Assembly: GCF_041260155.1 (NCBI RefSeq)
Contig: NW_027248387.1
Coordinates: forward strand, 248,001 to 312,000
Reading direction: 5' to 3'
Length of the DNA stretch: 64,000 bases
DNA from: Ptychodera flava
Taxonomy: Eukaryota; Hemichordata; Enteropneusta; Ptychoderidae
This document shows, one piece after another, positions 12,295-25,082 of the stretch. The notes beneath the pieces were generated by a model. The model saw nothing but the letters and a program-made list of their open reading frames with translations, was not told where the DNA came from and did not search any database. The first letter of the stretch is position 1. Each line of letters begins with the position of its first letter. Made by a program: the position numbers and the translations under genes.

Positions 12295-13045
12295 TGGGTA
12301 GTTTGTAAAAGTGTAGTTCATGCTGTGAGTTTACGCTACGCTTGGACATACTGGTACGTAGCCTTACCACAAAGGTTTGAAACGGACTTGTCTGGCCTGA
12401 ATATAAAACTGCCCATTCTAGTCAAAAAATAAACACAAATCCTACAGTCCGTTACCCAGTTTGATGCGGAAGAGTCTCTACTGTCCAAAAGCATTCTCAT
12501 GTCATGATAACAGAAAACTTTAGGAGATATCTGCCGTGTTTTGACAAATTCGGCATTTCTAGAGTCCACCATTGTAATAACGCAACACATCATATGGATA
12601 GCGTCTATACATAGAAAGTGGTGAATCTCCTTTTGATGCCATTGATGGCATTAACTCACGTACCAATCAGTGATGTGGACAGCATTCAATTATGATAATG
12701 AGTGGTAAGGCGTAGCATGTATTCCTTTTCCTGCCAGACAGTATATTTTCCCCATCAGCCAAGTCAGTAAAAAGTGGTATTGAGCCAAAACGTGAAGTAT
12801 TTTCACCCACTTGGCTTGGTCTATTATAGCATCTTTAGTCAAATGACTCAACTTTACAGTATTATTTTTTCAACAGCTTTCAAATGTACAGTATTATGTT
12901 AAAATACATCTTATGGAATATGTTGTGTTTCATTAATTTTTCCGTCTTGACCTGGTAGTGAAATATGGACTTGGCAGGAAAAGGGATACACGTCAGAACG
13001 CAGCATAAAGTAACCGCATAAACTACACTTTTACAAACTACCAAG
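12295..13045. repeat. Inverted-repeat pair (fold-back)
   Basis: GGTAGTTTGTAAAAGTGTAG near 12297 is complementary to CTACACTTTTACAAACTACC near 13024. A second inner pair lies at about 12705-12750 and 12955-12995 (TTCCTTTTCCTGCCA against TGGCAGGAAAAGG). Probably one decayed fold-back element of ~750 bp; no target duplication was established. Confidence 0.5.
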
Positions 13046-13093
13046 TCAACATAACATCTGTGATGCAGAGCTATACCACGCCTACCTTAGTTA

Positions 13094-14282
13094 GGGAGTC
13101 TTCAGAAATCACAGGGCCGGAAGAATTGGGGAGAGGGTCAATTTTCAGAAAACTGTTCAAGGGGGAGGGTCATTATTTATAAACCTATCTTGGGGAGGGT
13201 CACTTTTGACAGAAGCTGATTTTATGGAGAAACCTTTGATTGTCTGTATGATATTTCCTGAATAGGAAATCACCAATGAAATACACTGATTCCTTCAAAT
13301 GCATATACATTATCCACAAGTTTCACAATTAAGCAAAGAAGATGATTTAACACCCAGAACAGTTAAAACTGATGAAAGACAAGAGACAAAAACATATGGA
13401 ACAGGTGGAAAAGTGTATATCAATTACCACATGAACACAAATACAAAGATATTATTATTTTATATTGTAAAATATGTGCATAATTTTCTCAGAGACTACC
13501 ATGTACACTGAGTGAATGAACATTTCAGTGAAATTCCAAAATCAAATTTCTTGCACAACATGGACTTGAAACCACTCCAGTCTACCGGTAAACATGAACA
13601 TTAACACCAATAATCAAGTGTACATAAGTGCACAGATTTACCTATTTGAATTGGAAAACAATTATTAATACTTTCATCATAGACTGCCATATATGGTGAA
13701 CCAACATTTTAGATTAAATATCAAAATCAATCTCTTGTACACAAATGCACAATGTGATTTTACTTCCCATTTCAAGCAAAAGTGTATTTCAATACATTAT
13801 CAAACACATCAAATATACAGATATTGCATGTTTTGTGGTGGAAAATTGTCAATAATTTTCTTGATAGACTGCATGTAGTGTGATTTGTTATTTTTTGGAT
13901 GAGGCACCGTATCAGCCACATCTTGCCTTCTTATAGTAGCACAAAATATGATAACCCTTCCGCAAATGTATGAAATGCCATATCTCTTCAAAAATGCTTG
14001 TGTGATAGATTGTGACTGTCCCTCCAAAAACACCAGCCCTTTTCTCCGTAATTTGTCCCTAAGTTACATAACAATTAAACAAATTTTGTATAGCTGATAC
14101 TTTTCACTTATTCCTGAGGAGAATACTGCAGTGGTTGGGGGAGGGTCAAATTTTAGAATGTTAAACAAGGGGGGGGGGGTCACATTTTAGACAGGAGGAT
14201 AATGGGGAGGTCACATTCTACGGTAAAGGTGTGCGCGGAATGCCCCAGGCGTGCCCGGCCCACCATCTTACTGAAGGCTCCC
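13094..14282. mobile_element. TTA-flanked TIR element with ~180 bp repeats (PIF/Harbinger-like)
   Basis: A 1,189 bp element. Its short TIRs read GGGAGTCTTCAG on the left and, as complement, GGGAGCCTTCAG on the right, flanked by TTA at 13091-13093 and 14283-14285. Subterminal zones are G-rich with repeated GGGGAGGGTCA-type words (13130-13210, 14140-14210). The interior (13300-13880) is the ~180 bp repeat family in reverse orientation. A 3-bp TWA target duplication and GGG... termini fit PIF/Harbinger. No transposase is present, so it is non-autonomous. Confidence 0.75.
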
Positions 14283-14554
14283 TTACCATATGTATACCCA
14301 TGGATGTACATACATTCATGATGTAGCGTACATTATGGACAAACGTTTCACAATATCCCGGACGCTGCTAATCTCACAGTGAGTTAGCGGATAGTTAGCT
14401 GTGAATATGCAGTGCTGCATGTTGTGGAGATCAGAGGTCTGTGGCGATGACCCCCCCCCCCCCCCCCCCCATCAGACCCGGGCATGCATGCGTATTCAGA
14501 GCTGTAAACAGTGAGATAGTGAGTGAGCGTTTTTAATTGCAATGCTCCAGATAA
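14283..14554. other. Spacer with a poly-C tract
   Basis: No gene. A run of about 20 C lies at 14451-14470. Confidence 0.6.
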
Positions 14555-17016
14555 CAGTCTGCACGATGACCGGGCTTTTCCGGTACCATTGCATGACGGG
14601 TAATATAGGCAAGAATGGCGTCTTTCAGTGGCGTCATTGAAAGTAAACAAAAGCCAGCAATATCGCCAAAATAAAGACGCGGTTTTCTCATAAACTGAGA
14701 TATATTTTCACTGTTTTTGAGATGGTAAGTGTCGGCTATAGGTCTGAAGAATATTGTCGACAAATGTTTTGGCAATATACATATTTTAAAATATAATTTC
14801 ATCACTTTTCAATTGGATAGCTAAAATGACTTGATTTTGAACGAACTCAACTTTCAAAATTTGTAATTTTTGGTCTAAAGACACAATCGCCAAACTATGC
14901 CGATTAAACGTACCCCATTGTCAATGTAAACGTAAAATAAAGTCATCTGGTTCACTAGGCACGCGATCGTCGGCAGAAATGGAGCGAATTCACGTGTGTG
15001 AATATACGGCAAAATATGAAAATTTTGTAAATTTTGTGGCATAATCCTGCTGTTGAGGACGACGCTGCTTGAAAAAGGCTACAAGTGTCACTTTTAGCAT
15101 AGCTTCCACAATACAGTAAACGGGTGCTAAAGTCCCGCCCGCTCGGCTGGTGACCTCACTGCACCCAGAAATGGAAGGTACATTTTCTATGGGGTTGACA
15201 GGACCTCTCTTTGAAACTTTGTAATTTTTGGTCTAAAAATCATGTAGACAGTTTAGTATGAAAAGTAAGGCCTTTATGTATTACTAATTGTTTAAAAATG
15301 ATTAATCATTACTGTGGTTCATCAAAATGTGTTCTAAGCACTGTTAACTTTTGAGCGAAACAATGAAAAACCCTAAATTTTCAAGCCGATTATGTTCCAC
15401 CTAAGTACCATCAGACTAATGCAAACCTCTCCAATCGGCAATGGTTTACTCCTGGCAACATACAGCTTCATATTACTCATCGGGGGCTTGCCCCCTCGTC
15501 GGTAATTGCTCTGATTGACACGATTGCGAGTAACTTGCAGTGAAAACCATTGATTGACACATGTCAAATCCAAGTCGTAAGGGCGCGAAGCGCGGTACTA
15601 GCCAATCCCTTACCACTTTCTTGAATGCAGCTGAGCTGATTATTATTGCCCTCAAAGTATGACTCATCAGCTATGCCTTAATAAGGTAAAATAGGCGTAG
15701 ATAATCAAGAAAACCCAGGCTAACGACGTGGCGGGAAAATCGCATATGTTGTAAACAAATGCTCATGAATAGTATCACATGACATCTCAAAGCTGCGCCT
15801 ATTGGTTGAATGGCTAGACATAATGAGGTCATGCATAATGAGCTGTCGTGTATTACTCGCTTGTGCGTGCTCATTCCACCGGCGAGCCACTCGAAATGCA
15901 CGAAACTTGCACAATACGGAATAACTCGTCGGCGTATGAGTACATTTTCTGTAGTAGAGGTTGCTAATTACAACTGCATTCAGAGGTACTTTTGGTAGCC
16001 CGTATTTGTTGAAAAGATCCAGACAAGTAAAATTTCTGTCGATCTCACAACTGGTCTACGTCTGCGATCGCAGGCAGTGTTGCAAGTGTTCGATCAAAGG
16101 GTCATACTGCTGCCCGTCACTGCCCGACAGGCAATTTACCTTCCAATGTGTGTAATTAGTCGATATCTCTGTACCACAGCCCATTACTCTCTGTAAAACC
16201 AAACAAAATAATAGTCCTAGCGGTCGATTTTCCAGCGAGTGTCAACGATCATCTGTGGTATGCCCATGCAACGATGATCGTATCCAGTATCCACACACTG
16301 CCCGTCAGGAAATTATATTGATGACAGCTTTGAGACAGGATTCAGTCATTGTGAGTAAAAACAGACTCATATAGTTTGTAGCTTTCTATAAATGTGGCAG
16401 TACTCTTTTGGGGCTGGTACACATCAGCAGGGGCTAAACAGCAGCTCTTTTGTGTTTAGACATCGAATCTTGACAGTACGGCATGCAGTCGACGGGTAGT
16501 TGGACCGGTCGGGAAGTTCATGTGATCGCTACATTTAGACCTTTCAATCTAGGTTCGTTCCAGCAAAGCCGTTTTTGTACTTATCTTTATTTCTACTCTA
16601 GAAAGATAATTAGCTTTAAATTTGATCCGTAACTTTAAGAACCGTGTGAGTTTCTTGTTCTAATGTTTTGATGGTATAGCATCGACAGCGGTCAACTCTC
16701 GTCGAAGTGTCAACCATTTATGCGCAGGGTGGGAAATTTAACTGTCATAGAACACATGCATACTGAGGTTCTCAACGTCTTCAAATCATCAAGAAAATAG
16801 TTATTTTAATTAAATAAATTACAAATAATATCAAATTATTGTAAAATATCTTCATGTGATAACAAATATCAATTGTTATTTATACCTTAGTGATTGAACC
16901 CACCCATTAAAGAAAATGGTTTCTGACATGATGTCACACATGCCAATCACCCTACAATACCCAATCAAATCACTGGTACCGGCCACACCTCAAAAGCCGG
17001 GTTATCGTGCAGACTG
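14555..17016 (+). mobile_element. 2.46 kb TIR element, copy 1 (3-bp target duplication)
   Basis: Ends are inverted: CAGTCTGCACGATGACCGGG at the left and the complement of CCCGGTTATCGTGCAGACTG-type sequence at the right, followed inward by GGTACC. The flanking trinucleotide TAA (14552-14554 and 17017-17019) is a target duplication. The whole 2,462 bp is repeated in reverse orientation at 45984-48465, which is flanked by AAT on both sides. No transposase domain was found; open frames shared by both copies (for example 15473-15667) reflect recent duplication rather than coding. The 3-bp duplication is compatible with CMC/EnSpm-, Academ- or Harbinger-type elements; superfamily unresolved. Confidence 0.8.
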
Positions 17017-17190
17017 TAAACAAAAACAAAAAGCCCATCATAATCCGAAGTCGGGGTGCATCGAGCGCCTACCTATCGACGGATGCCAACGCAGATGTCC
17101 ATTTTCCTCTCCGTTTACTAACTTTCTCCGTACTTTACTGGGCGGCTGCTGCCGTGGGAAAAATCATGAAATCCACCATCATGGATATTG

Positions 17191-17389
17191 AACCGTTGAC
17201 CTATGATGTCACATCTGGCTTCGGGATCTAAACAAAAACACGTATTCTCGGTCGATATTTTGCTTAGTAAGCAAACTTCTGCGCCAAAATCAAATCAACT
17301 CTCTAACAGTATTTTTTACACTTTAATTAATGTAAACGTGTTTTGTTTATATCCCGATGCTAGAATGTGACGTCATAGGTCAACGGTTT
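17191..17389. mobile_element. ~200 bp MITE
   Basis: Arms of about 52 bp (17191-17242 and 17337-17389) are inverted with ~85-90 % identity: AACCGTTGACCTATGATGTC... against the complement of ...GACGTCATAGGTCAACGGTT. The centre is an AT-rich spacer. The copy lies 174 bp from the end of the 2.46 kb element. Confidence 0.75.
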
Positions 17390-17525
17390 GGCTATCTGCA
17401 GCAAACATCCTGAGAAATAATAAATAGGCTAACCTCATTCAACCCTGGACATAAATGTCAGTTTTACTATCTTTTACCATTACGAAACTGACTTGGTTTG
17501 GAATCACGCAAGCCCCACGGCCCAG

Positions 17526-17878
17526 CCTAGCTCTGCATGGCAGGGTGTTAGGCCTACCGGCGTTATACGGCCTTCCTTGTCCTGTTGTGAGGGGCCGGAA
17601 CGCCAGTAACACACAGTCCTACCACGCAGAGCTAGGCCTAGCTGTGCCAGGGTCCATAGCTGTGGTATTTTCAGACGGATCCCTGCCTTTTACGGGCTGG
17701 TTTTGATTTTTACGATTTTAACTAGCCCGTAAAAGGCAGGAATCCCGTTTGCTGCGGATCCGTAGCCCTAGCACTCCCTTTGCTAGTTGTGTTGCCCAAA
17801 CACAACCAGCAAAGAGGGTGGTAGGGCTACGGATCCGCAGCAAGAATCCCGTCTGAAATCACCACAGCTATGGACCCA
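17526..17878. repeat. Multi-branched nested palindrome
   Basis: Several stems are nested. Outer stem: TCCATAGCTGTGGTATTTTC at 17653 pairs with the complement ending at 17874. Inside it, hairpin 1 (CCTGCCTTTTACGGGCT at 17682 with 17724-17742) and hairpin 2 (GCTGCGGATCCGTAGCCCTA at 17751 with 17822-17841) sit side by side, giving a three-way-junction fold. A neighbouring stem (17526-17548 with 17618-17641, around CTCTGC/GCAGAG) contains GGCGTTATACGGCC. No coding function was seen. Confidence 0.7.
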
Positions 17879-17889
17879 CAGCTATTACT

Positions 17890-20800
17890 GTAAAACATAG
17901 GCCTAGCCCACAAATTGCTAAAATTATTCCGGGCAGGACTGACCTTGATGGTGCGAATAATGCCGGGAGAGACAACATCGAGCCTGGCTACGTGTCAAGC
18001 TATATAGCAGTTCTAGTTCTGTGACTGGGAGAATTATCCTCAACGGAAATTTGATAAAAGGCCTTGACGCATTTAAAGTGTATGTCCCGCATAAATTCAA
18101 AGTTAATTTTGCTTAAAATGAGCTATGCTATATGATTTTGCCATTCCCACTTTATCAAATAAATGCATCAACCCAATGAAACGACGTGGTTAAATATTAT
18201 AAAATGCAATATGTTGTGCGACTTTGAAGTTAGCTGCCATTCGGGTCGTTTCGGAATTCGCGGGCATTGCCACCGGAAATGACGTAACTAATAGAATGTA
18301 CGAGTGAGTGTGTTCACCTCGGCCATAGCGAATGCTTACCGCTGTGGCTTCAACATGGTGAGAAGTTACGCCTTTGGTGGCTGAAGTAACTGCAGCCATT
18401 GTCAGTTTATTGCATTTAGGATGATGTATTAGCCGCATTTGACAAAATTACAAGAAAGGGTCGGAAAAGAGGCATTCAGACAAGCGTTTTCTGCGGTGCA
18501 CATTTTCGAGTGCCGTGACTTAGAATAAACACGGTTCGGAAGCCAGATGTACGGTAAGATAGACTTTACAATTCCTGGAGTTACTACATCGATTATGTAA
18601 TCGCAATGCCATACCAGTACGACCATTGTCACCAGAAAGCTTCGCGTGTATCATCATCAACTGTGGACAAGAGCGAGAACAGCAGCAAGACTGCGACAGG
18701 TTGCCCAAAACATGTCAAGGATGCGGGGGCCGCGGAGAAGTATGGCCGTGTTTACATCCCCCAAGACTGATCGCCGATTCAGATGCTTTACGAAAGTGAT
18801 TGTAAATAAATAAATGAATACAAGTACTAGATCCCATGCATGTGTGACTCTATAATTAGTAACGTTAGGAGATATCTAATTTTATATTCCTAAAAGTTTA
18901 CGTAGTGATTGACTGACTCTTTGCGAGACTGAACGATAGGTTGTGTATAATACAGCACGGCGCTGCCAGTAACAGTGACACAACGTGTAGCAAGAAGTTT
19001 ATACTGTTGACGAAGCAGTCGCGTTGTCGTCATCTGTTCCCTTCTGCTCGACTAAGTCTCCCCTAAAATATTTTAGCTTCTTTGAGAATTTCGCAGTCAC
19101 GAAACAATGAACACTGTGATTTATATCGCTGACACTTAATCAAGAAAAAAAACTGCGGAAAGCGTAGCTGATCACTCCGTCACAGAAATGGCCGGCTGAG
19201 CCGCCCGGCCTCGGGTGCCAGTGTGCCCGATATTTACATCATGTAGATTGTCAATTTTAATGTATCTCTTCCCGAGAATTTGGCTAGACATGTCTTTACG
19301 GTCACATATTTTAAAAGTGCCAATGTTCATGTGAGGTTTTATAACGCCAAACTGAAGATTTTGCGGCGAGAATACTACCTTCAGTGTTTATGCTAACATG
19401 ACCCTCAGCCTGTTCCACTTCCAGCTGTTGAATGATAGGAAAGATGTGTGTTTAAACGGTGGACAATTTTCAACTTGATCTCTACTACGTTTATCTACAA
19501 GCGTCATGGTGTAATTCAAATTTTTATATACAGATTTTGAACGAGGCAATTTGTGTTGAGAAGTAATAATAAGGTGGGATGGCAACTCCAGACATATTTA
19601 TATTTTGTTAGCTTGCGGTTGTGTGTACGGTAGTGCACTGGTGTGTTTGACTGTGGTCACGGTGGGCTTGTCACTGACGCGACGGTCAACAAGAGTTCCG
19701 CTCTTGTTCTCGTTTAAGTTAAGGTTCCGACTGTTAAAATTTGCAGGCCTGTAAATTCTGAACAGCTTTGTCATATCTTCTGTGACGATGATATTCTCAG
19801 TTGCACTGCTTTCACTCATGAAATTATCACTCACTCATGAAATTATCACATATTCAATGCACGAAGTCACCATCACCCATTCTATTAGTGACGTCACAGC
19901 TACTTACGCCAAAACGGGGCGGAGCTCGGCAATTTCCGGAAAATGTCGCCATGATGGAAATCGAAAAGTGCAACTTTTCCCGTGTTTTCGTCGAAATAAC
20001 ATAATACAACCGTCTAAAAACCGCTCAAATAAGCTTCAGTTTGTGTGTAAATGTTTGTTTTATTAATACCAATTTCATTGACAACCAGAACTATAGTATA
20101 TGCCCCAAGTCAAAACGAAAAAGTCTCAAAATGTGGCAGGACTCACCCTTTAAGTAAATTAAACATTCATATTTACGTCACAAGTGAACTATCATGGTAT
20201 ACATAGCGCGTTTCGAGGCTTACTTACCAGTTAAATCCGTAGTTCCTTTTTCTTCATAATCCAGTGAAGATACTCGCATTCAAGGAAGCTGACAGTAAAG
20301 CTATATTCGGATATTTTGAGTCTCGGTCTCAATACACCGTTAAACATGTTAAATTTAGCGCCAAGCGAAGCGTAAGGTTGATTGCAATTGGCTCGCGAGC
20401 TTCTGTCCGCTCGCATTGAAACAGACCCCTGATTAACCAATCATAAGATTGCTTCGTTAATAATCAGCCAAGCTGTGAGGAGGCATTGACCTCGTAAAAT
20501 AAACCTCACAGAAGTCGTTCGCGGTTGATGTTTGACCATATGGAGCGACCAACTGGTACTACGAGGCAACTACGGAAACATACTAACTAGTACATGGCTG
20601 ATCAAGAAAACCTGGTAAGTAATGACTGTTTCACACTTGTTGAGTACGATTTGCTTATTGGTGGTCGAGACCGGAGTGCTCGTAGAATTGCTTGGAATTG
20701 TTGATGATCGAAGGCCTGAAGGCTGAACCTCACACTCAAGCGTTGCTGCGCGAGGCCCAAACAAGGTTGTCTCGCCTTGGGTTTTGTCGAATGCCAGTGT

Positions 20801-22180
20801 AACACGTTGGTCTAAGATGTATTTGGATAGCTGTATCACATTCCCTTCAGGCTGTATGTTACCGGATCCGCTAGCGTGGTGCCCGGTAACACCCTCTGCT
20901 GCAGCTGATAGGCCTAAACGATGCATTTTGACACAAGACCTTGTGGACATATAAAACACTGGCCCTGCCTGCGATAATCAAATCGTAGGCACACTGTTCA
21001 AGTTAGCCCTACGAGTATGGCGAGAGTGTCCGGCTTTGGCTACGCCATTGGTGGCGTAGCCATTTTTTTGCGAGTGAAATGAATGCAATATTTGGTTCTT
21101 ATATAGCGCACATACCCACAAGTACATATGCTCAAGGCGATATGAATTCCGATGTACTATTCATCCGCTTTACAGAACGTGTGTCGGCTAGGTTAAACCA
21201 CCGGTGGGCGGGTGGTTGGGTGGAGGGACGCCTACTAGTAGGTGGTTTACGTTGGTGGTTCAAAGTTTTTCATGGTGACGGATCAGCACATTGGTACAGA
21301 TAATGTCAGAGCGTGGATGTAAAAATGGTCAGAGTCGTTTGGGAGGAAATAATTATACCGCTGTACTCAGAATGCCTTTATACAGGTATATTATACCCAT
21401 AAATTGATGCATCAAAGGCCAAGAGTCTGTAAATTTCTTAGCTGTAGCTTCGTTGTTTCTAAATTTTTGCTGGTCCTGGTCGTTCTGCTCGTGCGTACAC
21501 AGCTGTTTAGGGAGCCTGGGGGTCGGAGGAACTACATTGGAAAATCCGAAATTTCGAGTCCCACCAAGCCAATTTGAGTGACCCACTAACACAGAAATTT
21601 TGGCTTACCTGCGCCCAACTAACAAGATTGAGATATAAAAGCTCACTTAACAACTCATCTTTCATACTTTGAAACGCTATGTCAATCCATCCATGGTCAA
21701 TCACGATCCGCGGTGCCAATATTCAAGTCGATCGACATCGCGTTTTGTGGAGGGGCCGTGGTTGTGTGCATCGCGGAAGAGAAAGTCGACGTTTGAAAAC
21801 TTTGATTTTCTGCGTAAGAGTAGGACTTTGTATGTTGGTTTTGGGAGTTTTACATCAAATCTAAATAAACAAAAAATAACTTGGTATCACTTTTGAAACG
21901 CTACGTCGATCACAGTGTCAAATTTTAGGTCGACCGACATCGCGTTGTGTGTACTGTGTTACAACATTGACCGCCGGTGCTTTGTACACACATGGTGTAG
22001 TACAGGCTGACATTCGGTGTCGTTTGAGGTTTTATCAAACATGAACAATGAAATTTAGCTCTTTTTTTTCAATTATATTCAACGTCACCAAAAAATCAAA
22101 AATCAGCTCGCGGATTCGTTTTATTGTGAAATTAGTACAGTGAATTAAAATCACTGAGAATTGTGTTCCGATAATTCATT
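17890..22180. other. Gene-poor region, unassigned
   Basis: No recognised coding sequence. Minus-strand frames at 19388-19834 and 20570-20959 are open for 65-129 codons but have no known domain. A small stem GGCTACGCC-ATTGGT-GGCGTAGCC lies at 21039-21062. Two diverged direct copies built on GATCGACATCGCGTT occur near 21730 and 21930. Confidence 0.4.
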
Positions 22181-22182
22181 GA

Positions 22183-23608
22183 ATTGAATAAACTACAGTG
22201 GAATTTGATCGAGTGTCCGTTTTGCCTTGCAGAGCTCGACAAGTCTACATGTTGCTTATCATTGGGTAAAAATGTCCCATTTTGATTAATTTCACCCCCG
22301 AGTGATATTGGTATAGTCCACATTTCTTCTACGCATGCTCACCAGGTTACTTTTAGCTCTCTAGTCTGACAAGTAGCTAGCTGTGCTTTCTTTACGTTAG
22401 TCAGTAGACAACTTTTAGCCATCTTTTACTGAACTGTTTCACTTCAATTAGTACCGTTCTTAATTACGATGTCTGATAAGGATCCTGAGCAGAGCCCAGT
22501 GGATAGTCGACAAGTCTAAACATTTGCAACAAATTGAGTAGGGGTTTGGTGTTAGATTACAGCGCACGCGGCGAACGTTTCCCAGACACTGTCTCGTCTA
22601 CAATAATGACAGTCGTTTCAGCATGCCACTCATGCACAACAAGCTTGACACCGCACTATAGCTATAGCACATCATCAAAGTTTTTTTTCAGCTACAGCTT
22701 TTGTGTACTTTGATTTTAGGAAATATAACTCAGACAAAACTCACTGGCATATTTTTCGAGTGTCGGATCTATATCTCGAGGAAAGTCCTCAACATCAACC
22801 GGACTGACTCTCGGCGTTTTATTACAGTGAAACATTGTATTTTTCAGCAAGGTAAAGAATATTTTGAAGGCAGAGAGATATCATCGTCCCCTCCATGCTA
22901 ACCCGTTGCCGTGTATGATGCCGTCCGGGAAATTAAGTGCCAAAATACGGTGAATTATTTCAGAAACACTTGGTGTGTTATTCAATGGCACAAAATGTAC
23001 CGTGTTGATTGAATTGCACTTGCCTGTGCAAAATCAACACTTTTCTTCAAGTCTATTTTGTAGCTCAGAGAAGTGTCAATTCAGAGAGAAGTGTCAATTG
23101 AGAAAGTTTCATTTAGCTGAGACAAAAGAGAAAGCGGGATTAAAGTTTCATTTAGGAGTGTTTAGCATTTTCTGGTTGACAAATATTCAGTGTTGTATCG
23201 TGTCAAACTTGTTGATAGAGTAGACTGCACTCGCAATGCTACAGACTGCATGCTGAAGGAACTGTTGTCGTGATTGTTGACATCGAGAGGAGAAGAAAGG
23301 TTTTTTTTTAAAGAATTTACTTGTTTCTTCATAAAGTTCCCAATTTAAAGTAAACACCTAAAAGAAAACTGGTGATGTGCATGTAGTGCAGTGTTATGCT
23401 TGTTGTCAGTGACATGCTGAAACGACTGCAGTGATCGTGACGAGACAGTGTATGGGAAACGTTTGCCGCGCGCTGTAATCTAACACCAACCAAAGACGAA
23501 GACTCAATTTGTTGCAAATGTTTACTTTTCTAATGATAAGCAACATGTAGACTCGTCGAGCTCTGCAAGGCAAACCGGACACTCCATCAAATTCCACTGT
23601 ATTTGATT
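22183..23608. repeat. Large fold-back element with a disrupted left arm
   Basis: Left-arm blocks 22183-22265 and 22518-22640 are complementary to right-arm blocks 23525-23608 and 23395-23525. Shared words include CTTGCAGAGCTCGAC, CATGTTGCTTATCATT and CATTTGCAACAAATTGAG. The right arm is continuous where the left arm holds an extra ~250 bp, so that segment (about 22266-22517) was inserted on the left or deleted from the right. The ~750 bp loop has short direct repeats (GAGAAGTGTCAATT near 23070-23100). Confidence 0.65.
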
Positions 23609-24329
23609 TGTTTATGTAGTCTAGCAATTTACGCGGTGAACTTGTCGCTATCACTGCAGTACCGCTATCAGCGAACGTGTTGTACTCATACTGGGGATCG
23701 CTCTCTCTTTAGTAGTATCTTCAATCAAGTTTATTTAAATCAGTAAAAAACTTTGTACAGCCAGGCTGGTCATGATTCCAGCGGATCGTTTTCCGGGTTA
23801 TGAAAACCCCTATTCTATGATGTATTTCAAAATGTTTGTTCAAGTCACGAGCTAAACATAATTCTACACAACAGTCTGGTGAAATTTTGCTATTATTTTT
23901 GTCAACTGAATGCAGTTGACAGGCCCGAGTGATATCAAATTAATTTTTCTGATGTTTTTTAAAAACTTATCCCTTTAAAACATGTTGTAATTGACAATGG
24001 TAATGATTATTCTGTATGTTGAAATGGTCTTTAATACTGTACAAGAATGCATAAAATTACTCCAAAATGTCTCCAAAATTTAAAAATTTCTTGCCCACGT
24101 CCCTGAAACCCTCCCCCTGTATGTATGTTGGAATAGCCTTTTATAACTGTATAAGAATGCATGAAATTGCTCAGAAATGTCTTCAATTTAAAAAAAATAC
24201 TGAACACCCCCCCCCCCCACCCAGGGAACCTGGTTGCACACAGAAGCTAACCGCCTACTTTTCTGAATTTTCCTCATACTTCAAAATTTTTGAGAACCCT
24301 GATTTATGTGTGGATCGTCATGTGTTCGT

Positions 24330-24607
24330 TCGTTCATTGACTTGTTCCTAATACAAAAATGCCGTGGACTTTGGCCTGTATCAGTAGGCCTATCGCTAAT
24401 GTTTGGATTTCTTTTGTATGCGATGATCGGTTGTTGTGGAAATATTTCATTCAGGCTTAATGTTTCGTCCTTGTCTATGTGTTCCCAGTTTTCGCACATT
24501 GCTGCTTTTACCTTCTCGTGTCTATTTATAGACAGAGAAGGTATTAGAGTTGAAAACCAGTATGCTGCTGTCAAGTACTTCCGTCTGTCAAGACTTCCGT
24601 CTGTCAA
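24330..24607 (-). pseudogene. Penelope-like retroelement fragment (post-RT region)
   Basis: Read on the minus strand, the frame gives WFSTLIPSLSINRHEKVKAA, then CENWEHIDKDETL, then IFPQQPIIAYKRNPNISD. In Penelope-like elements and related animal reverse transcriptases, the segment after the RT domain has the pattern F.T.yNP.lp.i...l..hW.ii..D..l..iFp..Pl.ayrR..nLrD. The spacing and residues agree well. Nothing of the RT core upstream or a GIY-YIG endonuclease downstream was seen, so this is a short dead fragment. Assignment is by motif pattern only. Confidence 0.55.
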
Positions 24608-25082
24608 GATCCGTTGACGTCATGCCATTGTGATGGGTCATATCATAAACTGGTGGGGGTGTTCATGGCTCAGGTTGAGGTGTGGGAGAACGATTTGAGC
24701 TATGACAAAAATCAAAAGGGACTTAGCGGCATAGCCACAGTGTTAAGCCTTTCTCCAAGGTTTCTTAGTTGACTACAATCTATTACAGACTACTGAGCTG
24801 ACGTTAGGGGTACTCACTTTGTGTTTGCTCACTCTGTGAGCGCTAGTGTTTGGTACTGAGTTGCGTGGATATCCCCTCATGGCCTCACGTGATCTTGGCC
24901 TGTTGCATAATCTGAAGAGATGATCATATGCCTCCGAGTCTGAAAACTGTCAGTGTCATTGTGTAAGCCTGTCGGCATTTTCCTGCATTTTTTTGATTTA
25001 ATTTTGCAAAATATCGGCGAGTACCTCAATTTTCAAGATAACCCTTTCTTCCCAATCGTTTCCTGGAGTTTCAGAGTCATAT

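Noticed and set aside
18420..18780. Possible THAP-like zinc-finger remnant (FCGAHF)
   Set aside because: Only one Cys/His pair fits; the first C2 pair and the AVPTIF-like motif are missing.
19388..19834. Two minus-strand frames with similar TLVD(R/K)R segments
   Set aside because: Open and roughly gene-like in composition, but no domain, no clear splice pair and no start context. Left as unassigned.
20570..20959. 129-codon minus-strand frame
   Set aside because: No recognised domain. Length alone is not convincing in 64 kb.
21039..21062. Stem GGCTACGCC...GGCGTAGCC followed by T-run
   Set aside because: It resembles a bacterial terminator, but this is eukaryotic DNA with no gene beside it.
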